Below are positions 18,357 to 25,911 of a stretch of 64,000 bases of DNA, piece by piece. The stretch's first letter is position 1, and every line of letters starts with the position of its first letter. This DNA comes from Bacillus sp. CGMCC 1.16541 (GTDB lineage: Bacteria > Bacillota > Bacilli > Bacillales > Bacillaceae_H), in the NCBI RefSeq assembly GCF_003184905.1, contig NZ_QFRU01000014.1:1-64000 (forward strand). The letters run 5' to 3'. A program made the translations under genes and the position numbers. The notes under the pieces are model-generated. The model did not search any database. It saw nothing but the letters and a program-made list of their open reading frames with translations, and was not told the origin of the DNA.

Positions 18357-18569
18357 ATGATTTCACATTTTCAAGTTAAGCCACTTTATGAGCATACACA
18401 ACTTCCTGGGTGGACGATTTCCTTTTACTTCAATGGTCATTACTATCAAGGAGAATATAAAAAAGATGGAGCCATTTCATGGGATTCAAATCAACCATCA
18501 GATCAATACTTATCTTCTATCACTTCACAAATTCACGAATTAATGTTGTTTCATGTTTATGAGAAATAG
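18357..18569 (+). CDS. yheE: YheE-like protein (DUF5342)
   Basis: A 70-residue protein with no signal or membrane segment. The pattern PGWTISFYFNGHYYQGEYKKD followed by a C-terminal helix matches YheE of B. subtilis, which also follows yheD. Start ATG 18357 has SD AAGGGGG; a longer frame from 18264 lies in the end of the ATP-grasp gene and has no SD. It is probably in the same sporulation operon. Function unknown. Confidence 0.72.
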   Translation: MISHFQVKPLYEHTQLPGWTISFYFNGHYYQGEYKKDGAISWDSNQPSDQYLSSITSQIHELMLFHVYEK

Positions 18570-18589
18570 CGAAAAGAAAGGACCTTGCA

Positions 18590-19498
18590 ATGATTGATAA
18601 GCTAAAACGTCACTTTGGCACTGCCATTGTGTTTGATAAAACGCCGTACAACTTCAATGAATATAAGTGGTTTTCGACAAACAATGATGAGTGTATTGGC
18701 ATTAAATATCATGCCCTTTCTGAACAAGATCTCGAGCTATTATCGATTTTTCTTACTCCTTATCAAGACACACAGCAAACACTGTCTATTGAACAAGCCT
18801 ATTGGTATGATTTGCTGTTTAAAAGTGAAAAAGAAGTCGTGGAATCTTTAGAGGACTATGCGCTTATTCGTTTTATTCAATTTCATTTACAGCGCCCTCT
18901 TCAAGAAAAAATCGAATTTGAAGACGCATTAAAAAGCCTTTATTCTACGGATGTCGTAATCGTGTGGGAACATGAAACAAGTGGTGTCATTATTGAACGA
19001 CTATCTACGGTGAATGAAAAAGATACAAACCTACAAGATACAGTAGATGTACTAACAAGTGACTTTGGTTCTACTATGCAGTTTTTTGAAGGACAACTCT
19101 ATGATTTCCCACTGTCTCTTACCACCTCTTTTCAATTAGAGCGAGTGTGGTTCAAGCAACTAAAAGAGATTGTGACTCACCAAAAAATCATTAAAATAAC
19201 GGATTTTTTACCTTATTTAGTGATGAAAGATGTGCCTTTGTCATTACAAAATCAATTGCAACATACATTAAAATTTGTCGAACAAGACGAAGAACTCATT
19301 CAAACCATTAAAGTATATCTTGAGTGTAACTTAAACGTTTCACTTGCAGCAAAAAAGCTATATATGCACCGCAATAGCTTGCAATATCGTATCGATAAAT
19401 TTATGGATCGAACAAATTTAGATATAAAAGACTTTCAAGGGGCGGTGTCTGCTTATTTAGCGATCTTAGCGATGGAATTTAACGAGAATAAAGCTTAA
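18590..19498 (+). CDS. PucR/CdaR-type helix-turn-helix protein
   Basis: A 302-residue protein. The last ~60 residues (NLNVSLAAKKLYMHRNSLQY, then RIDKF) form the PucR-type C-terminal helix-turn-helix used by sugar-diacid and purine regulators. The N-terminal part is a divergent sensor-like region without a recognisable ligand domain. SD AAAGGAC before ATG 18590, 20 nt after yheE, so it may be in the yheC/D operon; a terminator separates it from msmX. It could be a regulator of sugar or spore genes; the target is unknown. Confidence 0.7.
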   Translation: MIDKLKRHFGTAIVFDKTPYNFNEYKWFSTNNDECIGIKYHALSEQDLELLSIFLTPYQDTQQTLSIEQAYWYDLLFKSEKEVVESLEDYALIRFIQFHLQRPLQEKIEFEDALKSLYSTDVVIVWEHETSGVIIERLSTVNEKDTNLQDTVDVLTSDFGSTMQFFEGQLYDFPLSLTTSFQLERVWFKQLKEIVTHQKIIKITDFLPYLVMKDVPLSLQNQLQHTLKFVEQDEELIQTIKVYLECNLNVSLAAKKLYMHRNSLQYRIDKFMDRTNLDIKDFQGAVSAYLAILAMEFNENKA

Positions 19499-19507
19499 TA
19501 TACCAAT

Positions 19508-19556
19508 AATGAAAAGGTTTTCGTTCATCATGCACGAAAACCTTTTCATTTTTTTG
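19508..19556 (+). terminator. Terminator after the PucR-type gene
   Basis: A 17-bp stem, AATGAAAAGGTTTTCGT with ACGAAAACCTTTTCATT, then seven T. Very strong; it isolates msmX from upstream transcription. Confidence 0.9.
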
Positions 19557-19610
19557 TGCACTTCGTCCATTTACGATTTTTCTGAAAAAACGTAAACTTG
19601 TAACTAATAG

Positions 19611-19624
19611 AGAAAACGTTTTCA
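19611..19624 (+). promoter_or_regulatory. cre (CcpA) site upstream of msmX
   Basis: AGAAAACGTTTTCA differs from the cre consensus TGWAARCGYTWNCW only at the first base. It lies 28 nt before the msmX start and just downstream of a possible promoter (TTACGA, 16 nt, TAAACT), the position expected for a roadblock repressor. Confidence 0.65.
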
Positions 19625-19652
19625 CATTCTCATAAATGAGGGGGATTTAATC

Positions 19653-20762
19653 ATGGCAGAATTACGCTTAGAAAATATTTATAAAATTTATGATAATAAA
19701 GTTACAGCAGTAGAAGATTTTAATCTTCACATCCAAGACAAAGAGTTTATCGTATTCGTAGGTCCATCTGGTTGTGGTAAATCAACAACTCTTCGCATGG
19801 TTGCAGGTTTAGAAGAAATTTCAAAAGGCGATTTCTACATTGATGAAAAGCGCGTGAATGATGTAGCACCAAAGGATCGCGACATTGCAATGGTATTCCA
19901 AAACTATGCTCTATATCCTCACATGAGTGTGTATGATAACATGGCGTTTGGTTTAAAACTTCGTAAATTACCGAAAGACGAAATTGATCGTCGTGTAAAA
20001 GATGCTGCCCGTATCCTTGGATTAGAGCAGTACTTAGATCGTAAACCAAAAGCTCTTTCAGGTGGTCAACGTCAACGTGTTGCACTAGGTCGTGCAATCG
20101 TACGTGATGCAAAAGTATTCTTAATGGACGAGCCTTTATCAAACTTAGACGCAAAATTACGTGTACAAATGCGTGCTGAAATTGCAAAACTTCACCAACG
20201 TTTAGGTACAACAACTATTTACGTAACGCATGACCAAACAGAAGCGATGACAATGGCAACTCGCCTTGTTGTCATGAAAGATGGAATTATTCAGCAAGTT
20301 GGAACACCAAAAGAAGTATATGAAAAGCCTGAAAATGTATTCGTTGGTGGATTCATTGGATCTCCTGCAATGAACTTCTTAACAGGTACATTAAAAGAAG
20401 GTACCATTCAAATTGGCGATACAACTATTGCTGTTCCAGAAGGAAAAATGAAAGTATTACGTGAGCAAGGTTACGTAAACAAAGAAGTGATTCTTGGTAT
20501 TCGTCCAGAAGACTTCCACGATGAGCCAGTATTCATTGAATCTTCTCCTGGCACAAAAGTAACAGTCAAAGTAGATGTAGCTGAGTTAATGGGTGCTGAA
20601 ACCATGGTTTATTCACAAATCGCAGGTCAAGACTTCGTTGCACGTGTTGATGCACGTACTGAAGTGGTACCACAACAAAACTTAGTATTAGCATTAGACA
20701 TGAACAAAGCTCACTTCTTTAACGCGGAAACAGAAAGCCGCATTCGTCCAGAACAAGACTAA
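19653..20762 (+). CDS. msmX: MsmX, shared ATPase of carbohydrate ABC importers
   Basis: The cytoplasmic ATPase that energises several oligosaccharide ABC importers in Bacillus, so it is not necessarily linked to a local transporter. 369 residues. Walker [10 protein letters not shown] (37-45), signature LSGGQ (135-139), Walker B FLMDE with Glu160, switch VTHD, then a C-terminal MalK-like OB domain (from ~240). The SD in GAGGGGGA before ATG 19653. It stands alone between two strong terminators, and the cre site implies repression by glucose. Confidence 0.93.
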   Translation: MAELRLENIYKIYDNKVTAVEDFNLHIQDKEFIVFVGPSGCGKSTTLRMVAGLEEISKGDFYIDEKRVNDVAPKDRDIAMVFQNYALYPHMSVYDNMAFGLKLRKLPKDEIDRRVKDAARILGLEQYLDRKPKALSGGQRQRVALGRAIVRDAKVFLMDEPLSNLDAKLRVQMRAEIAKLHQRLGTTTIYVTHDQTEAMTMATRLVVMKDGIIQQVGTPKEVYEKPENVFVGGFIGSPAMNFLTGTLKEGTIQIGDTTIAVPEGKMKVLREQGYVNKEVILGIRPEDFHDEPVFIESSPGTKVTVKVDVAELMGAETMVYSQIAGQDFVARVDARTEVVPQQNLVLALDMNKAHFFNAETESRIRPEQD

Positions 20763-20777
20763 TCTTATTTTAACCAT

Positions 20778-20836
20778 AAAAAAACCCCTGCCCTCTTATC
20801 CAGCGACATGGACGAGTGGGCAGGGGTTCTTTTTAT
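20778..20836. terminator. Bidirectional terminator after msmX
   Basis: The stem AAAAAACCCCTGCCC pairs with GGGCAGGGGTTCTTTTT. U-rich on both strands, serving msmX and the convergent zinc-ribbon gene. Confidence 0.85.
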
Positions 20837-21075
20837 TCTTTTATAGCCATTACTTCTTCGTGATGACAAAGGGTACAGTAGAAGAGATGTGCACACTCAT
20901 GTTGAGAAGCTGTTGTCGTAACACCATCAATTAATTTCAGCTGTTCGATTTCCATATAAGCGCTGTAATCATCAAAATAATCCATCACTCTTCCCATATC
21001 TTCAATCTCGTTTCCACATTTAGCGCACGTATACACTACTTGATTAAATCCGTTACATAAAGGACACATATTCAT
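20833..21075 (-). CDS. Small zinc-ribbon protein, unknown function
   Basis: An 80-residue cytosolic protein with two apparent zinc sites: Cys4/Cys7 with Cys17/Cys20, and Cys61, Cys67, Cys70 with nearby His59, His63, His71 or His72. An acidic helical middle (about 23-48) joins them. SD GGGGTGAG before ATG 21075. Likely a structural zinc protein or adaptor; I cannot name the family. It is divergent from the SASP transcription unit. Confidence 0.7.
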   Translation of the reverse strand: MNMCPLCNGFNQVVYTCAKCGNEIEDMGRVMDYFDDYSAYMEIEQLKLIDGVTTTASQHECAHLFYCTLCHHEEVMAIKE

Positions 21076-21189
21076 GAGCTCACCCCGTTTAGGACTTGGG
21101 TTTTACACCCATAATATATGTTGAACTCACTTTCTTTAATCACGTAATTTACGAACAACTAAATAACCTAAAATTACCAATTGTGGTTG

Positions 21190-21220
21190 TGCATACGTTT
21201 TGTACAACGTTGTCATAATA
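21190..21220 (+). promoter_or_regulatory. Consensus sigma-G (forespore) promoter of the SASP gene
   Basis: TGCATA at 21190-21195, an 18-nt spacer and CATAATA at 21214-21220 match the sigma-G consensus (TGMATA, 17-18, CATAMTA). Transcription would start near 21227, leaving a leader of about 130 nt, unusually long for a SASP gene. Confidence 0.75.
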
Positions 21221-21254
21221 CTAGTAACAACCAAGCAACAATCACTTTTATCAC

Positions 21255-21325
21255 TGGATTACGCCAAGGTTGGCAACAGATAAATCGCATCTGTCCCGCT
21301 GGTTCGACTCCAGCTAATCCAACCA
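21255..21325 (+). ncRNA. tRNA-like (pseudo-tRNA) element with encoded CCA in the SASP leader
   Basis: It folds as a near-complete cloverleaf. There is a perfect 7-bp acceptor stem (21255-21261 with 21315-21321), an A discriminator and CCA at 21323-21325. The 5-bp anticodon stem CAGAT/ATCTG has a 7-nt loop, and the variable loop has 4 nt. The perfect 5-bp T stem GCTGG/CCAGC carries the loop TTCGACT. The D arm is shrunken (21263-21274) but keeps GG in its loop. The anticodon loop AAATCGC lacks the universal U33, and position 8 is C, so ordinary decoding is unlikely. It lies inside the transcript from the sigma-G promoter. Confidence 0.65.
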
Positions 21326-21360
21326 CTATACTATTATATCTAACGAGGAGATGAATCATT

Positions 21361-21579
21361 ATGGCATTTCAAAAATCATCTAACAGCAATTCATCAAACA
21401 AGTTAGTAGCACCTGGCGCTCAAGCTGCTATCGATCAAATGAAGTATGAAATCGCTAGTGAGTTCGGTGTACAATTAGGACCAGACGCAACAGCTCGCTC
21501 TAACGGATCTGTTGGTGGAGAAATCACAAAACGCCTAGTACAAATGGCTGAACAACAATTAGGTGGCGGAAGCTACTAA
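21361..21579 (+). CDS. Small acid-soluble spore protein, alpha/beta type
   Basis: A 72-residue DNA-binding protein that coats and protects spore DNA. It has the two conserved alpha/beta-SASP blocks: [20 protein letters not shown], with the GPR protease site region KYEIASEFG, and [15 protein letters not shown] near the C-terminus. SD CGAGGAGATG before ATG 21361. Expression in the forespore is expected from the sigma-G promoter. Intact; several paralogues usually exist per genome. Confidence 0.95.
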   Translation: MAFQKSSNSNSSNKLVAPGAQAAIDQMKYEIASEFGVQLGPDATARSNGSVGGEITKRLVQMAEQQLGGGSY

Positions 21580-21605
21580 TTCGTAAAAACTTCATAACAT
21601 GGCTT

Positions 21606-21640
21606 AAAAGCACCTCAAGATATCCTTGAGGTGCTTTCAT
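21606..21640. terminator. Bidirectional terminator after the SASP gene
   Basis: AAGCACCTCAAG pairs with CTTGAGGTGCTT around a 5-nt loop, with T-rich flanks on both strands. Confidence 0.8.
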
Positions 21641-21650
21641 TTGTTAGAAT

Positions 21651-22919
21651 CTATCTATTTTCTGACACAGTTTCTTCGTTAATCCTGACGAGTACTTTGC
21701 GAATTCGGCGATTTTCGACTTCTCTTACGATGAACGTTAAGTGTGCATATTCGAATGTATCTCCCTCTGAAGGGATACGTTCAAACTGCTCGAAAATCCA
21801 ACCTCCCAATGTATGATACGTACTTTCTGGTTCTGCGATATTCACAAACTTTACAAACTCATCAAGTGGCAATTCAGCATTAAATTCAAAGTTACGTTCA
21901 TCGATTTGATGAACAATCTTTACTTTTTCATCATGCTCATCCCAAATTTCACCAACAATTTCTTCTAATATATCTTCTAAAGTCACAATTCCTGATGTTC
22001 CACCGAATTCATCCACAACGATGGCCATGTGAACTTTGTTTTTTTGTAGTTCAGGCAACAATGTGGAGATTTTCATTGATTCGACAACAAACAATGGATC
22101 TCGGACTAGTTCACGAATGTTCACTTCTTTTCCTTGAACTAAATGACTTAAAAATTCACGCTCAGATAAAATTCCAATGATGTTATCAATATTATCTTCA
22201 TACACTGGAACACGAGAATAACGTTCTTCTAGGAACATATCTCTTACTTCTTCAATTGATTGATTGACTTCAACCGCAATCACATCGATACGAGGTTTTA
22301 AAATTTCACCAACTAAAATGTCATTGAAATCTAGTGATCGATGAACCAATTCTTTCTCTTTGTTATCGATTACTCCTTCTTCTTCACTTAAATCAACCAT
22401 TACCTTAATTTCTTCTTCTGTTACAGATGGAACTGGCTCCTTACTCGTAAACAATCTAGATACAAAGGTTTTTAATAATACGAGCAAATACGTAATAGGT
22501 GTAAGGATTCGAATTAAGAAGAATAACACACTTGAAATAGTCAAAGTGAACGATTCTGCATGTTCTTTTGCAAAAGATTTTGGCAGTACCTCTCCAAAAA
22601 TCAAAATGATAATGGTCATTAGTACGGTACTAATAACGAGCGCCGTATTTCCGCCAAATAAATCAATTGCAACTTTTGCAGAAATAGATGAAGCAGCAAT
22701 GTTCACAACGTTATTTCCTATTAAAATGGTTGACAAAGCTCTATCAAAGTTTTCTGCGATGTATAAAGCTTTTTTACTTCCTCGGCGTTTTTCGTCTACA
22801 TAGTTTTTTAAACGAATTTTATTTACACTTGAAAAAGCCGTCTCAGCTGAAGAAAAGAATGCTGATAAAAAGATAAGAATTGTTAATAAGCCAATCTGAC
22901 TCAGAGGCAAGTCTCCCAA
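21651..22919 (-). CDS. CNNM/CorC-family membrane protein (MpfA/YhdP-like)
   Basis: 422 residues: an N-terminal DUF21/CNNM membrane domain (about 5-190, with FFSSAETAFSSVN at the start), a CBS pair (about 210-330, with RYSRVPVYED and VDEFGGTSGIVT) and a CorC_HlyC domain at the C-terminus (GGWIFEQFERIPSEGD). Homologues in Bacillus and Staphylococcus export magnesium or protect from excess magnesium; the older label 'haemolysin' is not informative. The start appears to be TTG 22919 with SD AGGAGAG about 11 nt upstream; the exact start is uncertain. Confidence 0.85.
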   Translation of the reverse strand: MGDLPLSQIGLLTILIFLSAFFSSAETAFSSVNKIRLKNYVDEKRRGSKKALYIAENFDRALSTILIGNNVVNIAASSISAKVAIDLFGGNTALVISTVLMTIIILIFGEVLPKSFAKEHAESFTLTISSVLFFLIRILTPITYLLVLLKTFVSRLFTSKEPVPSVTEEEIKVMVDLSEEEGVIDNKEKELVHRSLDFNDILVGEILKPRIDVIAVEVNQSIEEVRDMFLEERYSRVPVYEDNIDNIIGILSEREFLSHLVQGKEVNIRELVRDPLFVVESMKISTLLPELQKNKVHMAIVVDEFGGTSGIVTLEDILEEIVGEIWDEHDEKVKIVHQIDERNFEFNAELPLDEFVKFVNIAEPESTYHTLGGWIFEQFERIPSEGDTFEYAHLTFIVREVENRRIRKVLVRINEETVSENR

Positions 22920-23219
22920 AGAATGTTCACTCTCCTAAAATAAATAGTGGTAAAATAAACCATTTAAAACATAAATGTTTAAGACTATCATAGCAAAAGT
23001 TTGCTTAATTGAAAATGACAAGCACTTATTTTCGACAAAATGTTTCGTACCCTTACTGAATTAATGGTTCAAACCTAACCTATCGCATCTTTCCTCTCTA
23101 CTGTCCAACTTATTTTTCATTATATTCACTTCTTCTCAATTCATGAGCCCGTTTGTTTGCTTCCTCATCTAGTATCAAGTTATGATACGTTTAAATGACT
23201 ATAAAAATGAGGTGAAAAG
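22920..23219. other. 300-nt gene-free stretch
   Basis: AT-rich and without a supported small gene. The only signal I see is a possible sigma-A promoter near its end (23157-23186), listed separately. Confidence 0.5.
23157..23186 (+). promoter_or_regulatory. Possible sigma-A promoter of the SDR-like gene
   Basis: TTGCTT, 18-nt spacer, TATGAT; about 33 nt before the ATG. Confidence 0.35.
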
Positions 23220-23840
23220 ATGAATATTGCTCTTTTCGGTGCCACTGGAAGAGTTGGAGGCTACTTTTTACAATTAGCTCTAGCTGACGGGCATCATATA
23301 AAAGCATTGGTGCGAAATCCTAACTTATTTAAAACGAAACATGAGAATGTAACCCTCATTAAAGGTAATGCTTTAAACAGAGAAGACGTGCAAAAAACGG
23401 TTTCAGGAACAGATGTGGTCATAAGTGCCTTAAATACAGATCAATCGACTGTTCTTTCAGATAGTACACCACATCTCATAACGAGCATGATTGATGCAAA
23501 TGTTACACGCATTGTCACGATTGGGACAGCTGGTATTCTTCAAGCTCGTACCGCCCCTCACTTATACCGCTTTCAATCATCAGAATCAAAGCGCAAAACA
23601 ACACGAGCAGCTGAAGAACACTTAAAAGCATATGAGCTACTTGAACAATCGTCATTAAACTGGACTGTTGTTTGTCCCACCTATTTACCTGATGGTGACA
23701 TCACCAAAAAATATCGTGTAGAGAAAAACATACTTCCTAAAGACGGAGTAAAAATCTCAACAGGTGACACGGCACATTTTGCTTATCAACAATTGTTTTC
23801 ATCAGATTTCTTACAATGTCGTGTTGGCATCTCTTATTAA
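23220..23840 (+). CDS. NAD(P)-binding SDR-like protein (atypical short-chain dehydrogenase/epimerase)
   Basis: A 206-residue Rossmann-fold protein: nucleotide motif GATGRVGG at residues 7-14, VISALNT in the central strand and a C-terminal CPTYLPDGD segment. It matches the NAD(P)H-binding YwnB/BVR-B-like group. These may be flavin or quinone reductases or regulators; the substrate is unknown. SD GAGGTGAAA just before ATG 23220. Monocistronic, with a convergent terminator. Confidence 0.8.
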   Translation: MNIALFGATGRVGGYFLQLALADGHHIKALVRNPNLFKTKHENVTLIKGNALNREDVQKTVSGTDVVISALNTDQSTVLSDSTPHLITSMIDANVTRIVTIGTAGILQARTAPHLYRFQSSESKRKTTRAAEEHLKAYELLEQSSLNWTVVCPTYLPDGDITKKYRVEKNILPKDGVKISTGDTAHFAYQQLFSSDFLQCRVGISY

Positions 23841-23887
23841 AAAAAGCTTTGTAAGAAGTGGCTTATGTGCTCCTTCTTACAAAGCTC
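23840..23887 (-). terminator. Terminator of the bmrCD operon
   Basis: AGCTTTGTAAGAAGGAG pairs with CTTCTTACAAAGCT, then seven T on the minus strand, right after the bmrD stop codon. Confidence 0.8.
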
Positions 23888-23895
23888 TCGCTTAC

Positions 23896-25911
23896 TTACA
23901 CTGCATACGAATCAGATTGCCCTTTTTGTAGTTGATACATTTGATAATATTTCCCTTGTTGCTTCATCAACTCTTCGTGAGTACCTCGTTCGGCAATATA
24001 TCCTTTGTCTAATACCAGGATTTGATCCGCATTCTGAATGGTAGACAATCGATGCGCAATAATAAATGTTGTTCTTCCTTTTTTTAATACTTCTAATGCT
24101 TTTTGAATGACTGCCTCTGTTTCTGTATCAATGTTCGCCGTTGCTTCATCTAAAACAAGGATAGACGGATTGAACGCAAGAGCTCTTGCAAATGAAATGA
24201 GCTGTCGCTGTCCAGAGGATAGCGTGCTTCCTTTCTCAATAACAGGCTCATCGAATCCTTTTGGTAAGTGCTTCAATAAGTCTTTTGCTCCGACATCTAT
24301 TAATGCTTGCTCGAGCTGCTCACGTGTAATGCGTTCATCTTGTAAGCTTACGTTACTCGCTACTGTACCTGTAAATAAGAATGGGTCTTGCAAAACAATG
24401 GCCATATGCTTCCTCAACTGTTGCTTTGACATTGTCATGACGTCCACACCATCGATTAAAATACGTCCTTTATTTACGTCATAAAAACGAAACAGTAAGT
24501 TAATAATCGAGCTTTTACCAGACCCTGTATGACCAACAAGAGCGACTGTTTCTCCTTGTTTCGCTTGAAAATGAATGTCTTTTAATACATATTCATTTTC
24601 TTTATAACCGAAAGATACGTGTTCAAACGTCACATTTCCTTTATAACAAGCAAGCGCATCGTCCTTCACGTCTTCACCTTGCTCATCGAGTAATTCAAAT
24701 ACACGCTCTGCTGCAACTCTTGCTTGTTCAAGCTGAGCGAGTTGGTTAACCATACCGGTAATCGGTTGGAAAAGACGATTTAAGTAGTCGACAAACGCAT
24801 ATAACACACCTAAAGAAATAACTGTATCTGCTCGTAATGACGCTCCACCAAAGTACCACACTAACATGACAAATGATAAGTTGCGCAATACGTTTACAAG
24901 ATTGTGTGATGTTAAGGAGTTTAAATTCAGCAATTTATTTTGATACGTAAAATGTTCGTTATTTAACGTTTTAAATTCATTCATTGTTTCTTTTTGGCGA
25001 CGAAATGCTTGAATGATTGTCATTCCTTGAATTGACTCATTAATCATTCCGTTAATATCACTCACTCTTGTGCGAATAACTTGATTGTACGTCGATGCAT
25101 ATTTTCGATAGATCATCATCCACACAATTAACAGAGGTACAATGACAAGGGTTACCATCGCCAATTTAACATCTAAAATAAACAGTGCAATGAAAATACC
25201 CGTCATATAAATGATACTAGAAAAGAACGTCGCTAATACAGTGACATAAAGTTCTCTAATGGCTTCTGTATCATTTGTTACTCGTGCAACCACTTTCCCT
25301 GCTGGTAGATGATCAAAGTATGAGATGGGCAGACGTTGAATTTGACCAAACACATCTTCTCTCATTCGCTGTATAATTCGATTTGATGCCACTTGTAAAT
25401 AAAATCGCTGACCGTATTGAAAGATGGTTGCAATCATTAAAAAGATAAAATAGATTCCCATTAATTTAACAATTGGTTTTACTTCTGGCTGATAAAACGA
25501 ATATAACTCAGCTGTTGACAACCGCTCTCCACGATAACGCGCGCTTTCTTCCCCACGTGTAATCGTTACTTCACCATTTTGAATGGTGCGTTCTCCATCA
25601 AACGTTACTTTGTCATCAATGAAATAATAACGTCTACCAATCAATAAAATATGTGCTTCGTCTATCTTCTCTTCTTCTGTTAAGCGGTCTGCACGCTCAT
25701 ACCAACGTCCATTGTACAAAACTGAGCCACTTTCCTCATTCGTTTCATACCAAGGTTGTTCGATTCCTAAAATATGTTCATCAATGAGTTTTTTTGCAAT
25801 AAACGGACCCGCTAAATCAGCAACAACAGATATCGTTAACATACATAATGCAAAGATAATGACCTTTTTGTAATAAAGGGCATACTGAAAAAGGCGTTTT
25901 CCTACGTTCAT
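23896..25911 (-). CDS. bmrD: BmrD (YheH), multidrug ABC exporter half-transporter
   Basis: The catalytically competent half of the heterodimeric BmrC/BmrD drug exporter. 671 residues. It has six transmembrane helices interrupted by a ~100-residue extra domain between helices 1 and 2 (about residues 45-150), as in B. subtilis BmrD. The nucleotide-binding domain has GHTGSGKSS, signature LSSGQ, Walker B ILVLDE with Glu589, and the switch IIAHR. The start overlaps the bmrC stop by 4 nt (ATGA), so the subunits are translated together. Confidence 0.92.
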   Translation of the reverse strand: MNVGKRLFQYALYYKKVIIFALCMLTISVVADLAGPFIAKKLIDEHILGIEQPWYETNEESGSVLYNGRWYERADRLTEEEKIDEAHILLIGRRYYFIDDKVTFDGERTIQNGEVTITRGEESARYRGERLSTAELYSFYQPEVKPIVKLMGIYFIFLMIATIFQYGQRFYLQVASNRIIQRMREDVFGQIQRLPISYFDHLPAGKVVARVTNDTEAIRELYVTVLATFFSSIIYMTGIFIALFILDVKLAMVTLVIVPLLIVWMMIYRKYASTYNQVIRTRVSDINGMINESIQGMTIIQAFRRQKETMNEFKTLNNEHFTYQNKLLNLNSLTSHNLVNVLRNLSFVMLVWYFGGASLRADTVISLGVLYAFVDYLNRLFQPITGMVNQLAQLEQARVAAERVFELLDEQGEDVKDDALACYKGNVTFEHVSFGYKENEYVLKDIHFQAKQGETVALVGHTGSGKSSIINLLFRFYDVNKGRILIDGVDVMTMSKQQLRKHMAIVLQDPFLFTGTVASNVSLQDERITREQLEQALIDVGAKDLLKHLPKGFDEPVIEKGSTLSSGQRQLISFARALAFNPSILVLDEATANIDTETEAVIQKALEVLKKGRTTFIIAHRLSTIQNADQILVLDKGYIAERGTHEELMKQQGKYYQMYQLQKGQSDSYAV

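Noticed and set aside
21255-21325. An ordinary decoding tRNA gene
   Set aside because: The stems and CCA fit, but the D arm is too short, position 8 is C and the anticodon loop AAATCGC lacks U33. Listed as tRNA-like instead.
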